Part shown: positions 54,766 through 63,895 of the stretch, piece by piece | Numbering within the stretch: position 1 is the stretch's first letter | How the letters are laid out: each line of letters begins with the position of its first letter | Source: Pseudomonas viridiflava | GTDB taxonomy: Bacteria; Pseudomonadota; Gammaproteobacteria; Pseudomonadales; Pseudomonadaceae | Direction: 5' to 3' | Assembly: GCF_900583165.1 (NCBI RefSeq) | Contig: NZ_UTKY01000083.1 | Coordinates: forward strand, 25,584 to 89,583 | Length of the DNA stretch: 64,000 bases | Position numbers and translations under genes: made by a program | The notes under the pieces: generated by a model | Database searches by the model: none | What the model was told of the DNA's origin: nothing | What the model saw: only the letters and a program-made list of their open reading frames with translations

Positions 54766-55551
54766 TCAGCGCGGGCAATAGGCCTTGTTGATGGCGCCGG
54801 CGATTTTGCGGGTGAGCCAGCGTGGGCTCAAACGGGGGCTGAAGGCGAGCCAGCGGTTGCGCCTGCCGGGAATGATGATGGCTTTGTTCTTTTCCAGGGC
54901 CCGTACGGTGTAGAGCGCGACTTCTTCCGGGCTCATCAATTCGCTGCGATCAAGCTTGGCGGTGTCCATTTGCGCCGTGCCAAAGAATGCAGTGCGTGTC
55001 GGCCCGGGGCAGAGCACCGAGACTTTGATGCCGCAGCTTTTCAATTCTTCGCGCAAGCCTTCGGAGAAGTGCAGCACATACGCCTTGCTGGCGTAGTAAC
55101 TGCTCATCCATGGGCCAGGCTGGAAGGCCGCAACCGAGGCAACATTGAGGATCTGCCCCCCACCGTACAGCGCCATGGCGTTGCCCAGGGCGTGGCACAT
55201 GCGGGTCAGGGCCAGGATGTTGACTTCGATCAGGTCCTGTTCGGTCATCCAGTCCTGGGCCAGGAAAGGCCCGCTGGTGCCGATGCCGGCACAGTTGACC
55301 AGCAGATCGATCTGCCGCTCACCTTCTTCAAGCTCCAGCAGGAACCCGGATAAACGCAGCGGCTCGCCCAGGTCACAGGCACGAAAAAGCACCTCGACGC
55401 CGAAGCGTTGAGTCAATTCGATTGCAATGCTTTCCAACTGATCACGCTGGCGGGCCACTAGAATCAAGCTGCGGCCGCGCCGGGCCAGCGCTTCGGCCAT
55501 AGCCAGGCCGATGCCGCTGGAGGCGCCGGTGATCAGAGCGTAACGGGTCAT
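54766..55551 (-). CDS. Short-chain dehydrogenase/reductase
   Basis: 261 residues: coenzyme motif TGASSGIGLAMA near the start, NCAGIGTSG, and the catalytic Ser/Tyr/Lys with YYASKAYVLHF. I use the ATG at base 55551, which has GAGAAAGG before it; four extra residues are possible. The C-terminal part (FSPRLSPRWLTRKIAGAINKAY) is basic and may contact the membrane. Substrate unknown. Confidence 0.88.
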   Translation of the reverse strand: MTRYALITGASSGIGLAMAEALARRGRSLILVARQRDQLESIAIELTQRFGVEVLFRACDLGEPLRLSGFLLELEEGERQIDLLVNCAGIGTSGPFLAQDWMTEQDLIEVNILALTRMCHALGNAMALYGGGQILNVASVAAFQPGPWMSSYYASKAYVLHFSEGLREELKSCGIKVSVLCPGPTRTAFFGTAQMDTAKLDRSELMSPEEVALYTVRALEKNKAIIIPGRRNRWLAFSPRLSPRWLTRKIAGAINKAYCPR

Positions 55552-55612
55552 GCCTTTCTCCATCGCAACGCCGCCGGCCTGCGACAGTGCATCACAGGCG
55601 GCGGGCGTTTCT

Positions 55613-56575
55613 TTACTGTTCTGGAGAGTCTACAGGTTCGCCTGCCTCGTCAGCACTTTGCGCTTCGTCTTCCTCAACGCTCACGCCTTGGTCGGTATCG
55701 TCATCGGAGGTCATGGAGCTGCTTTCGTAGCTGCTGTCGACATTGGCTTCGAGTTGGTTGAGGTAGCCGTTCATGCCCAGGGTGACCACGATAATCAGCA
55801 TCAGCGGAATGAACGCCAGCCACATCCAGGCCAGTACTTTCACTGCGGTGGTGTTGCGCGGTGGCGGGGCGCCATATTGGTTGGCGCCTGGGTTACCCGG
55901 CATCACGAGCAGCAGCAACGGGAAAATGCTGTTCACGAGGGGCACCAGGTTCAGCAGGTACAGCCAGCCCGACCAGCCCAGGTCGTGCAGGCGCTGCACG
56001 CCGATTTGCACGCTGACCACTATGATCGCAATGCACAGCGCAAAACCCAGCAGCACGCCGAGAATCATGCCGGCTGTTGGCGATGCGGTAGCGACAGCAA
56101 AACCTGCGGTAGCAATGATACCGCCGGCGACCAGCATCGCGACGGTCAGTACCAGTGTCCAGGCCAGGTAGCGCAGGCGCCCGATACGTCCGTTGATCGT
56201 GAAGACTTTAAGCACTGCGTACTCGGGCAAGTTGTCGCCCACCGCTGCGCGAGGCGGTGCATATGGGGAAGCTGCAGGCTGGGAGAAGCCAGCGTTGCCT
56301 GAATCCGTCTCGTGGGTTTCGGCAAGGCTGAAGGCGACAGGTTGTTCGGCTTCGATACGGGCATCTACGCCAGCGTTTTTCAGCGCCGACAGGTAGGTGT
56401 CGGCATCCGGGCGGGACAGGTCGCGTTTGAGCGCGACCGTACGGCCGGTGAAGAGCTTTTCGATGGCTTCGACATCGCTCTTGAACAACTCGGCGAGGTT
56501 CAGTTTGGCAGTGGTGCTCTCGACCCCCGGGAGCAAGGCTCCATCAAACACAATCTTGAAACGGCTGTCGCTCAT
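55613..56575 (-). CDS. DUF805 family membrane protein with N-terminal cytosolic domain
   Basis: 320 residues. The first 90 (FKIVFDGALLPGVESTTAKLNLAELF) look like a small regulatory domain with two KLFTG-type segments. The DUF805 core starts at FTINGRIGRLRYLAW with four predicted membrane helices (about 135-270) and contains the family signature VQRLHDLGWSGW. The tail (285-320) is very acidic. Function unknown. The gene is separated from the nitronate monooxygenase gene by a hairpin. Confidence 0.85.
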   Translation of the reverse strand: MSDSRFKIVFDGALLPGVESTTAKLNLAELFKSDVEAIEKLFTGRTVALKRDLSRPDADTYLSALKNAGVDARIEAEQPVAFSLAETHETDSGNAGFSQPAASPYAPPRAAVGDNLPEYAVLKVFTINGRIGRLRYLAWTLVLTVAMLVAGGIIATAGFAVATASPTAGMILGVLLGFALCIAIIVVSVQIGVQRLHDLGWSGWLYLLNLVPLVNSIFPLLLLVMPGNPGANQYGAPPPRNTTAVKVLAWMWLAFIPLMLIIVVTLGMNGYLNQLEANVDSSYESSSMTSDDDTDQGVSVEEDEAQSADEAGEPVDSPEQ

Positions 56576-56610
56576 GCGGGCATCCTTGTCACTTAATCAG
56601 GGAAGGGGTA

Positions 56611-56635
56611 AAGGCCTGCTCAAATGGCAGGCCTT
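56611..56635 (-). terminator. Hairpin between nitronate monooxygenase gene and DUF805 gene
   Basis: AAGGCCTGC / GCAGGCCTT stem with a seven-base loop; on the minus strand it is followed by TTTACCCC. The U-run is short, so termination may be partial. Confidence 0.65.
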
Positions 56636-56644
56636 GCAATTGTG

Positions 56645-57607
56645 TCAGCGGGGCCAGCGCAGTTGTGTGGCCTGCTCGCGAGCTGCGCGGTATTCGGCAT
56701 CCAGGCGGGCAACGAGTTCATCAACGCTGAGTAAATCGTTGATTTCACCCACGCCCTGGCCGGCAGACCACACGGTCTTCCAGGCTTTGGCTTCGTCACC
56801 CAACGGCTTGAGCTTGGAACCGACGTTGACTTCGCCTTTGCCTTGCAAGGCGGCGAGGTCGAAACCGGCGTTTTCCAGGCTCTGGCGCATAAAGCTCGCG
56901 GGCACTCCGGAGACTGCGGGAGTGTGCACGATGTCGGCGGCGCGCGATGTGAGCAGCATCTCTTTATACGCATCCGGGGCATGGCTTTCGGTGGTACCGA
57001 TGAAGCGCGTGCCGAAATAGGCCAGGTCTGCCCCCAGCAGTTGGGCGGCGAGAATCTCGTGCCCGTGGTTGAGGCAGCCAGCCAGCAGCAGGGTTTTATC
57101 GAAGAACTGGCGAATTTCGGCGATCAGGGCGAAGGGGCTCCACGTACCGGCGTGCCCACCGGCGCCGGCGGCCACGGCAATCAAGCCGTCCACACCTGCT
57201 TCGGCAGCTTTCTCGGCATGCCGCCGAGTGGTGACGTCGTGGAAAACCAAGCCGCCGTAGCTGTGCACGGCATCGACCAACTCTTTCACCGCCCCGAGGC
57301 TTGTGATGACGATGGGCACTTTGTGCTCCACGCAAATCGCCAAGTCGGCCTCCAGCCGGGGGTTGCTGTTGTGCACGATTAGGTTAACGGCATAGGGCGC
57401 GGGGTTGTCCAACTGCGCCAGGCCCGCTTCGATTTCTTCCAGCCAGGCCTTGAAGCCGCTGCTTTCGCGCTGGTTGAGCGCCGGGAAACTCCCGACCACC
57501 CCGTTGCGGCAGCACGCCAGCACCAGTTGCGGGTTGGAAATCAAAAACATCGGCGCCGCCACTACTGGCAGGCGCAGACGTTGTTCAAGCAAAGCGGGCA
57601 GCGACAT
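56645..57607 (-). CDS. Nitronate monooxygenase (FMN TIM-barrel)
   Basis: 320 residues. Features: LRLPVVAAPMFLISNP at the start, AVAAGAGGHAGTWSPF (FMN phosphate region), GADLAYFGTRFIGT and a His in GAGGHAG that serves as catalytic base in class I enzymes. It oxidises propionate-3-nitronate and related nitronates. It is the first gene of a two-gene stretch with the DUF805 gene on the minus strand and follows hemJ after 24 bases. Confidence 0.92.
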   Translation of the reverse strand: MSLPALLEQRLRLPVVAAPMFLISNPQLVLACCRNGVVGSFPALNQRESSGFKAWLEEIEAGLAQLDNPAPYAVNLIVHNSNPRLEADLAICVEHKVPIVITSLGAVKELVDAVHSYGGLVFHDVTTRRHAEKAAEAGVDGLIAVAAGAGGHAGTWSPFALIAEIRQFFDKTLLLAGCLNHGHEILAAQLLGADLAYFGTRFIGTTESHAPDAYKEMLLTSRAADIVHTPAVSGVPASFMRQSLENAGFDLAALQGKGEVNVGSKLKPLGDEAKAWKTVWSAGQGVGEINDLLSVDELVARLDAEYRAAREQATQLRWPR

Positions 57608-57631
57608 TGGAGGTACCCCGTGTGATTGAAG

Positions 57632-58060
57632 TTAGAACGGTTTGACCACGACCAAAATTACGATAGCCAGCAATATCAGAACCGGGACTTCATTGAACCA
57701 GCGATAAAAGACATGGCTGCGGGTGTTTTCGCCACGGGCGAAGCGTTTTACCTGTGCGCCACACATATGGTGGTAGCCGATCAGCAGCACTACCAGAGTC
57801 AATTTGGCGTGAATCCAGGCGCCCGATTGAAAGATGCTTGGGTTGAGGTAGATCAGCCAGATACCAAACGCCAGGGAGGCAATCATCGCCGGCCCCATGA
57901 TGCCGCGGTACAGCTTGCGCTCCATGAGACTGAAGCGCTCCTTGCTGACGGTGTCTTCGCTTTGAGCGTGGTAGACGAACAGGCGCGGAAGATAGAACAG
58001 CCCGGCAAACCAGCAGACGATACTGATGATGTGGAAGGCTTTGACCCATAGATAGAGCAT
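57632..58060 (-). CDS. hemJ: Protoporphyrinogen IX oxidase HemJ
   Basis: 142 residues with four predicted membrane helices and conserved His/Lys: LWVKAFHIISIVCWFAGLFYLPRLFVYHAQ, and WIHAKLTLVVLLIGYHHMCG. HemJ oxidises protoporphyrinogen IX in organisms without HemG/HemY. It diverges from argC. The ribosome site before the ATG is weak. Confidence 0.93.
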   Translation of the reverse strand: MLYLWVKAFHIISIVCWFAGLFYLPRLFVYHAQSEDTVSKERFSLMERKLYRGIMGPAMIASLAFGIWLIYLNPSIFQSGAWIHAKLTLVVLLIGYHHMCGAQVKRFARGENTRSHVFYRWFNEVPVLILLAIVILVVVKPF

Positions 58061-58195
58061 TTTTAGTTATTCCCAGGTTCACGGTAGCCGAGATAGTAGT
58101 GGCTCATGCGCCCGTACGTCACGTTGACGGTTGTCGCAGGACGATGCGGCCCCTATTATCGACGGCTTTCCAGTGGGTTCGTTGAGGGCAGGTTT

Positions 58196-59230
58196 ATGGT
58201 CAAGGTCGGTATCGTCGGCGGCACGGGTTACACCGGTGTCGAATTGCTGCGTCTGTTGGCTCAGCATCCGCAAGCTGAGGTGGTGGTGATCACTTCCCGA
58301 TCCGAGGCCGGGTTGGCCGTGGCCGATATGTACCCGAACCTGCGAGGCCACTATGACGGCCTGGCGTTCAGTGTGCCGGACATCAAGACCCTGGGCGCCT
58401 GTGATGTAGTGTTTTTCGCTACACCTCACGGCGTTGCCCACGCGCTGGCGGGTGAGTTGCTGGCCGCCGGTACCAAGGTCATCGACCTGTCGGCTGACTT
58501 CCGTCTGCAGGACGCCGATGAGTGGGCCAAATGGTATGGCCAGCCTCATGGTGCGCCAGAGCTGTTGGAAGAGGCGGTTTACGGCCTGCCGGAAGTCAAT
58601 CGTGAGCAGATCAAGCAAGCGCGCCTGATTGCCGTGCCGGGTTGCTACCCAACCGCGACTCAGTTGGGTTTCCTGCCATTGCTTGAAGCTGGGCTGGCGG
58701 ATGCTTCGCGGTTGATCGCGGACTGCAAATCGGGTGTCAGCGGTGCCGGTCGTGGCGCAGCGGTAGGTTCGCTGTACTCCGAGACGTCGGAAAGCATGAA
58801 GGCCTATGCGGTAAAAGGGCATCGTCACTTGCCGGAAATTCGCCAGGGGCTGCGTCGCGCTGCCGGCAAGGATGTGGGCCTGACGTTTGTGCCGCATTTG
58901 ACGCCGATGATCCGTGGTATTCACTCAACGTTGTACGCGACCGTGGTTGATCGCTCTGTAGACCTGCAGGCGTTGTTCGAGAAGCGCTACGCCAATGAAC
59001 CGTTCGTCGATGTCATGCCCGCTGGCAGCCACCCAGAAACCCGTAGCGTGCGCGGCGCCAATGTCTGCCGTATTGCTGTGCACCGTCCGCAGGATGGCGA
59101 CCTGGTGGTGGTGTTGTCGGTGATCGATAACCTGGTCAAGGGCGCGTCGGGCCAGGCGGTACAGAACATGAACATCCTGTTTGGGCTGGATGAGAAGCTG
59201 GGCCTGTCCCATGCGGGCATGCTGCCTTAA
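58196..59230 (+). CDS. argC: N-acetyl-gamma-glutamyl-phosphate reductase ArgC
   Basis: 344 residues. The NADP motif VGIVGGTGYTGVELLRLL opens the protein, catalytic Cys150 is in AVPGCYPTAT, and later segments PHLTPMIRGIHSTLYA and ASGQAVQNMNILFG are typical. It reduces N-acetylglutamyl phosphate in arginine synthesis. ATG at 58196; the open frame extends 30 codons upstream without similarity. It ends with a strong terminator. Confidence 0.97.
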   Translation: MVKVGIVGGTGYTGVELLRLLAQHPQAEVVVITSRSEAGLAVADMYPNLRGHYDGLAFSVPDIKTLGACDVVFFATPHGVAHALAGELLAAGTKVIDLSADFRLQDADEWAKWYGQPHGAPELLEEAVYGLPEVNREQIKQARLIAVPGCYPTATQLGFLPLLEAGLADASRLIADCKSGVSGAGRGAAVGSLYSETSESMKAYAVKGHRHLPEIRQGLRRAAGKDVGLTFVPHLTPMIRGIHSTLYATVVDRSVDLQALFEKRYANEPFVDVMPAGSHPETRSVRGANVCRIAVHRPQDGDLVVVLSVIDNLVKGASGQAVQNMNILFGLDEKLGLSHAGMLP

Positions 59231-59251
59231 GCCGGCAAGGTCGTTCAGCAA

Positions 59252-59285
59252 AAGGCCCGTTGATCGGGCCTTTTGTGTTTTTAAT
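59252..59285 (+). terminator. Intrinsic terminator after argC
   Basis: AAAAGGCCCG / CGGGCCTTTT stem with a TTGAT loop followed by GTGTTTTTA. Confidence 0.9.
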
Positions 59286-59319
59286 GGCCGCAGCGCAGAT
59301 TGATATACCGTAACAATAG

Positions 59320-59349
59320 TTGACCGCTTTTCTAGGAGAAGCGGATAAT
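59320..59349 (+). promoter_or_regulatory. Sigma-70 promoter of erpA with an IscR-like site
   Basis: -35 TTGACC (59320-59325) and -10 GATAAT (59344-59349) are spaced 18 bases apart, with an ATG 46 bases downstream. The sequence ATAGTTGACC, TTTT and CTAGG between the boxes resembles type 1 IscR sites of Pseudomonas (iron-sulfur regulator). ErpA is under IscR control in E. coli. The promoter is good; the IscR assignment is by eye. Confidence 0.6.
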
Positions 59350-59395
59350 ACCCGCCATTACGCATATGGCGGCGCTACGCCGGGAGATTATCAGC

Positions 59396-59746
59396 ATGAG
59401 CGTTGAATCCTTCACCCCCACGGCTTTGCAATTCACCCACGGTGCTGCGCACAAGGTGAAGAGCCTGGTCGATGAAGAGGGTAATGATCGCTTGAAGCTG
59501 CGCGTATTCGTTACGGGCGGCGGTTGTTCAGGGTTTCAGTACGGTTTTACCTTCGATGAAGATGTGGCCGATGACGACACCCTCGTCGAGCGCGAGGGCG
59601 TGAGCCTGGTCGTGGACCCGATGAGCTTCCAATACCTGGCGGGTGCCGAGGTGGATTATCAGGAAGGTCTGGAAGGTTCGCGCTTCGTGATCAAGAACCC
59701 TAATGCCACGACTACGTGTGGTTGCGGGTCTTCGTTTTCGATCTGA
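59396..59746 (+). CDS. erpA: Iron-sulfur cluster insertion protein ErpA
   Basis: 116 residues, A-type carrier fold. Cluster-binding cysteines are Cys44 (VTGGGCSGFQYGF), Cys108 and Cys110 (TTTCGCGSSFSI), matching ErpA. It delivers [4Fe-4S] clusters to apo-proteins such as IspG. Start at base 59396; an upstream in-frame ATG adds ten residues. It has its own promoter and ends at a terminator shared with anmK. Confidence 0.96.
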   Translation: MSVESFTPTALQFTHGAAHKVKSLVDEEGNDRLKLRVFVTGGGCSGFQYGFTFDEDVADDDTLVEREGVSLVVDPMSFQYLAGAEVDYQEGLEGSRFVIKNPNATTTCGCGSSFSI

Positions 59747-59760
59747 TCGAGAGCGGGCAC

Positions 59761-59800
59761 AAAAACGCCGCTTGGCTTTGAAAGGCCTAGCGGCGTTTTG
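59761..59800. terminator. Terminator between convergent erpA and anmK
   Basis: AAAACGCCGCT / AGCGGCGTTTT stem with a loop of about 16 bases. A-run and T-run on either side permit use in both directions. Confidence 0.88.
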
Positions 59801-59811
59801 CTGTCTGGGGT

Positions 59812-60903
59812 TTAAGCCGGGTAGATTGCGCCCAATACTCGAAGCCCGCGCGCGCCGGTGACGCTGGGGCGGTTGGCGGCGATGCCTTCCAGGCAGCAAT
59901 GGGCCAGCCAGGCGAAGGCCATGGCTTCTACCCAATCCGGGTCTACGCCGTAGCTGGCGGTGCTATCGACTTGGGTGGCAGGTAGCAACTCGGATAAGCG
60001 GTCCATCAATGTAGCGTTATGAGCGCCGCCACCGCAGACCAGCAGGGTTTCGGTGTGAGGTTGAGCGCTTTGCAGAGACTCGACGATGGTTAGGGCGGTC
60101 AGCTCCAGCAGCGTGGCCTGTACGTTCTGGGGTTCGAATGTGGTTAACCGGCCAAGGTGATGTTGCAGCCAGCCAAGGTTGAACACTTCGCGACCAGTGC
60201 TTTTAGGGCCCGTGGTCACAAAAAACGGGTCACCGAGCAACGCATTGAGAAGCTGTGACTCGACCTTGCCGCTGGCGGCCCACTGTCCAGCGCGATCGAA
60301 ATGTTCACCGCGTTGCTGGTGGATCCACGCATCGAGCAGGACATTGCCTGGGCCGCAGTCGAATCCGGCCACAGGCTTGCCGGTCTCGATCAGGCTGAGA
60401 TTGCTGAAGCCTCCCACATTCAATACGGCACGGTTACCGGTGCTTTCGCCGAACAGTGCTTCATGAAAGGCGGGAACCAGTGGGGCGCCCTGGCCGCCGG
60501 CAGCCACATCGCGACTGCGGAAGTCGCTGACCACGGTAATGCCGGTCAGCTCAGTCAGTAGAGCGGGGTTGCCGATCTGAACGGTAAAGCCTCGGGCGGG
60601 CTCATGGCGGATAGTTTGGCCATGGCTGCCAATCGCGCGTATATCCTCAGCTTTGAGATTCTGCTCATCCAGCAAAGCATGAATGCCCTGGGCTGCGAGC
60701 GTCACCCAATGTTGTTGGGCGAGGGCCGAACGGGCGATCTCATCCGGGCCGCTGGCGCATAAGCCGAGCAGCTCGGTGCGCAGGGCGTCAGGCATGGGAA
60801 TGTAGTGAGTGGCGATCAGCTTGATCGCCGAGGTTTGTTCGATCAGGGCGATGTCCAGCCCGTCGAGACTGGTTCCGGACATCACACCTATATAGAGCGG
60901 CAT
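59812..60903 (-). CDS. anmK: Anhydro-N-acetylmuramic acid kinase AnmK
   Basis: 363 residues of the ASKHA kinase fold: LYIGVMSGTSLDGLDIALIE (the AnmK signature), GSHGQTIRHEP, NVGGFSNLSLIE and GFDCGPGNVLLDAW, CGGGAHNATLMDRL. It opens and phosphorylates 1,6-anhydroMurNAc to MurNAc-6-phosphate in peptidoglycan recycling; MupP, AmgK and MurU take the product on. It starts three bases after the upstream endopeptidase stop, so the pair forms an operon. Confidence 0.96.
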   Translation of the reverse strand: MPLYIGVMSGTSLDGLDIALIEQTSAIKLIATHYIPMPDALRTELLGLCASGPDEIARSALAQQHWVTLAAQGIHALLDEQNLKAEDIRAIGSHGQTIRHEPARGFTVQIGNPALLTELTGITVVSDFRSRDVAAGGQGAPLVPAFHEALFGESTGNRAVLNVGGFSNLSLIETGKPVAGFDCGPGNVLLDAWIHQQRGEHFDRAGQWAASGKVESQLLNALLGDPFFVTTGPKSTGREVFNLGWLQHHLGRLTTFEPQNVQATLLELTALTIVESLQSAQPHTETLLVCGGGAHNATLMDRLSELLPATQVDSTASYGVDPDWVEAMAFAWLAHCCLEGIAANRPSVTGARGLRVLGAIYPA

Positions 60904-60906
60904 GCC

Positions 60907-62325
60907 TTAGCGCTTCGCCGAGGCCAGCAGGGTGGAGCGTTCCTGGTCCATGCGTGCCATCAATGGCTGGCTTTGTTGCATGAAGCGGGCACGCTCGGCT
61001 TTGGCGATTGGGTCGGCCATCGGCAGTTTTTGGCCCAATGGGTCGACGTGAACGCCATTCACCTGGAACTCATAGTGCAGGTGCGGTCCAGTGGACAGGC
61101 CGGTAGTGCCGATATAACCGATCACTTGGCCTTGCTTCACGGTACCGCCAGTTTGCACGCCCTTCGCGAAGCCTTGCATGTGGCCATACAGCGTACGGTA
61201 GGTATTGCCGTGCTGGATGATCACGGTATTGCCGTAACCGCCGCGACGCCCGGCTAGCAGTACCTTGCCGTCACCAGCCGCCTTGATCGGCGTGCCGCGT
61301 GGCGCTGCATAGTCGACACCTTTGTGTGCGCGTATTTTGTTCAGAATTGGATGCTTGCGACCCATGGAGAAACGCGAGCTAATACGTGCGAAGTCGACCG
61401 GCGTGCGGATGAAGGCCTTGCGCATGCTATTGCCATCGGCAGTGTAGTAGCTGCTGTTGCCTTGTTTGTTGGTGTAGCGCACGGCGGTGTAGGTCTTGCC
61501 GCGGTTGGTGAAGCGCGCGGAGAGAATGTTGCCGGTGCCGACCACTTTGCCGTTGGCGACTTTCTGCTCGTAGATCACATCAAATTCGTCGCCTTGGCGG
61601 ATGTCCTGGGCGAAGTCGATGTCGTAGCCAAATACGCTGGCCATGTCCATGGTCATGCTGTGGGACAAGCCTGCGCGGGCAGCGGACTGCGACAGGGAGC
61701 TGTTGATTACGCCGTGTACATAGGCAGAACGCATCACCGGTTTGGTAGTGATGCGGTTAAAGGCAAAGCCTTTTGCGCCTTTGGTCAGGGTAATGCTTTC
61801 GAGATCGCTGGTATTGCTGTGCAGACTGTTCAGTTGGCCGTCGGGGGTGAATTCAAACTCAAGTTTCTGGCCGTGTTTGAGTTGGGTGAACTGCTTGGCT
61901 TGCTTGTCGCTGGCTAACACATCATTAACCGTGGCGGCGGGCAAGCCTACCTTTTCGAACAGGGTCGACAGCGTATCGCCTTTAGCCACGATCACTTCGC
62001 GGTGTTGAGGGTTCTTGGCGACGTCAGCGACCGGAGCCACTTGGGGTTTGGTGGCTTGTTGCGTGTCTTCGGGGCTGCTTTCTATCTGGGCGAACGGCGA
62101 TTCGTTCGGGGCATTTGTGGCTTGTTGTGCGTCGGAAGCGTCTTGATCTTGTGTCAGTTGTTCAACTGGGCTTTCCAGGTCAAGGCTTAGGGATGTTCGT
62201 TTGGCTTCTACGTCACTGGAAGGGAATACCAGGAGTGCCAGGCTGAGAAGAGCGGCGATACCACTTGCGGCGAGCAGGTGGGTCTTCGGGTAAAGCGGCG
62301 GCGCTTTAGACGGTTCTGTGGTCAT
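60907..62325 (-). CDS. M23 peptidoglycan DD-metalloendopeptidase with OapA/LysM-like domain
   Basis: 472 residues: a membrane anchor or signal segment (about 17-36), a polar linker (40-120), an OapA-type LysM-like domain (VAKGDTLSTLFEKVGLPAATVNDVLA), and a C-terminal LytM domain with zinc ligands in HKGVDYAAPRGTP and HLHYEFQVNG. The layout equals E. coli MepM (YebA), which cuts D-Ala-DAP cross-links to let the wall expand. The MTTEPSK start is chosen so that only a short cytoplasmic tail precedes the membrane segment. It shares an operon with anmK and diverges from tyrS. Confidence 0.92.
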   Translation of the reverse strand: MTTEPSKAPPLYPKTHLLAASGIAALLSLALLVFPSSDVEAKRTSLSLDLESPVEQLTQDQDASDAQQATNAPNESPFAQIESSPEDTQQATKPQVAPVADVAKNPQHREVIVAKGDTLSTLFEKVGLPAATVNDVLASDKQAKQFTQLKHGQKLEFEFTPDGQLNSLHSNTSDLESITLTKGAKGFAFNRITTKPVMRSAYVHGVINSSLSQSAARAGLSHSMTMDMASVFGYDIDFAQDIRQGDEFDVIYEQKVANGKVVGTGNILSARFTNRGKTYTAVRYTNKQGNSSYYTADGNSMRKAFIRTPVDFARISSRFSMGRKHPILNKIRAHKGVDYAAPRGTPIKAAGDGKVLLAGRRGGYGNTVIIQHGNTYRTLYGHMQGFAKGVQTGGTVKQGQVIGYIGTTGLSTGPHLHYEFQVNGVHVDPLGQKLPMADPIAKAERARFMQQSQPLMARMDQERSTLLASAKR

Positions 62326-62534
62326 AGGTAATTTTGACTTTGAAGATGAAATGGAAAAGATGAATGACATGATGAAGATGAAATAACTGTATAAAATATA
62401 ACCAAATCATCTGTGGTGCAAGCTTGCGAACGCTGGGCTTGCTGAACGGTGTCCGTGCGCAGGGCAAAACTTGTAATTAGTCCCTGATCTTGTATGGTTG
62501 GTTCCCTTTTGAATCTGAGCCTTGCGGGTCTGTT

Positions 62535-63734
62535 ATGAAGTCGGTTGAAGAGCAGCTAGCGCTGATAAAACGTGGTGCGGAAGAACTGTTGGTGGAAGCT
62601 GAGCTGATTGAGAAGCTCAAGCGTGGCCAGCCCCTGCGTATTAAAGCCGGCTTTGACCCGACGGCGCCGGATCTGCACTTGGGTCACACCGTGCTTATTA
62701 ATAAGCTGCGCCAGTTTCAGGAGCTGGGGCATCAGGTCATCTTCCTTATAGGTGACTTCACCGGGATGATCGGCGACCCTAGTGGCAAGAGCGCTACGCG
62801 TCCGCCGTTGACCCGTGAGCAGGTCCTTGATAATGCCGAGACCTACAAGACTCAAGTGTTCAAGATTCTTGATCCGGCCAAGACCGAGGTTGCGTTCAAC
62901 TCTACTTGGATGGACCAGATGGGGCCTGCGGATTTCATTCGCCTGACGTCCCAGTACACCGTGGCGCGCATGCTTGAGCGCGATGACTTCGACAAACGTT
63001 ACTCCACCAACCAGCCTATCGCGATTCACGAGTTCCTCTATCCGCTGGTTCAGGGTTATGACTCGGTAGCCCTGCGTGCGGATATTGAGTTGGGTGGTAC
63101 TGATCAGAAGTTCAACCTGCTGATGGGTCGCGAGTTGCAGCGTGCTTATGGGCAGGAAGCTCAATGCATTCTGACCATGCCTTTGCTGGAAGGGTTGGAT
63201 GGCGTCAAGAAGATGTCCAAGTCCCTGGGCAACTACGTGGGTATCCAGGAAGCGCCGGGCGTGATGTACGGCAAGCTGGTTTCGATTCCTGATGCCTTGA
63301 TGTGGCGTTACTTCGAGTTGCTGAGCTTCCGCTCGATGGATGAGATCAATGCATTGCGCGCTGATGTTGAGGCAGGTGCCAACCCGCGTGATGTGAAGAT
63401 CAAGCTGGCTGAAGAGATTGTTGCGCGCTTCCATGGCGAAGAGGCTGCGGCCAGCGCTCACCGTGCGGCGGGTAACCGTATGAAGGATGGCGAGCTGCCG
63501 GATGATCTGCCGGAAGTTGAGTTGACTGCCGCCGAGGCTATGCCGATTGCTGCCGTCCTTAATAAGGCAGGCTTGGTAAAGAACTCGGCGGTCGCGCGTG
63601 ATTTGCTGGGCTCGGGCGGCGTGCGTATTGATGGTGAGGTTGTGGATCGCACCTTTATATACGAGCTGGGTGCTACCCACGTTTGCCAGGCAGGTAAGAA
63701 GGCATTTGCTCGTATTACGCTCAAATCCGAATAA
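62535..63734 (+). CDS. tyrS: Tyrosyl-tRNA synthetase (TyrZ type)
   Basis: 399 residues, class I synthetase. The HIGH motif is HLGH (48-51) in FDPTAPDLHLGHTV and the KMSKS motif is KKMSKSLGNYVG; a C-terminal S4 RNA-binding domain follows (LLGSGGVRIDGEVV). This is the second bacterial TyrRS type (TyrZ) found in Pseudomonas. The ATG at 62535 is preferred over an upstream one that adds 15 residues. It lies directly upstream of a ribosomal RNA operon. Confidence 0.96.
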   Translation: MKSVEEQLALIKRGAEELLVEAELIEKLKRGQPLRIKAGFDPTAPDLHLGHTVLINKLRQFQELGHQVIFLIGDFTGMIGDPSGKSATRPPLTREQVLDNAETYKTQVFKILDPAKTEVAFNSTWMDQMGPADFIRLTSQYTVARMLERDDFDKRYSTNQPIAIHEFLYPLVQGYDSVALRADIELGGTDQKFNLLMGRELQRAYGQEAQCILTMPLLEGLDGVKKMSKSLGNYVGIQEAPGVMYGKLVSIPDALMWRYFELLSFRSMDEINALRADVEAGANPRDVKIKLAEEIVARFHGEEAAASAHRAAGNRMKDGELPDDLPEVELTAAEAMPIAAVLNKAGLVKNSAVARDLLGSGGVRIDGEVVDRTFIYELGATHVCQAGKKAFARITLKSE

Positions 63735-63750
63735 GTCTGAAATTAGGTGT

Positions 63751-63778
63751 TGACGGCGAATTATATCTGTCTATAATT
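63751..63778 (+). promoter_or_regulatory. Upstream rRNA operon promoter
   Basis: TTGACG (-35) and TATAAT (-10) are spaced 16 bases apart, 17 bases after the tyrS stop. A GCCCCAC sequence follows the -10 box. Confidence 0.75.
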
Positions 63779-63895
63779 CGCCCCACTTCCGGCGCAGTCG
63801 AAACGGAAAACTCCTTGGTAAACAATGAGTTACGCAGTTTTCGGCAGCAGGTTGCTTCAGTTAATCGAAGCGGTCAGGAAGTTGAAAAAGAGGTG

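Noticed and set aside
62326..62534. Possible riboswitch or T-box upstream of tyrS
   Set aside because: T-boxes are essentially absent from gammaproteobacteria and I found no specifier loop or antiterminator; it is a plain divergent promoter region.
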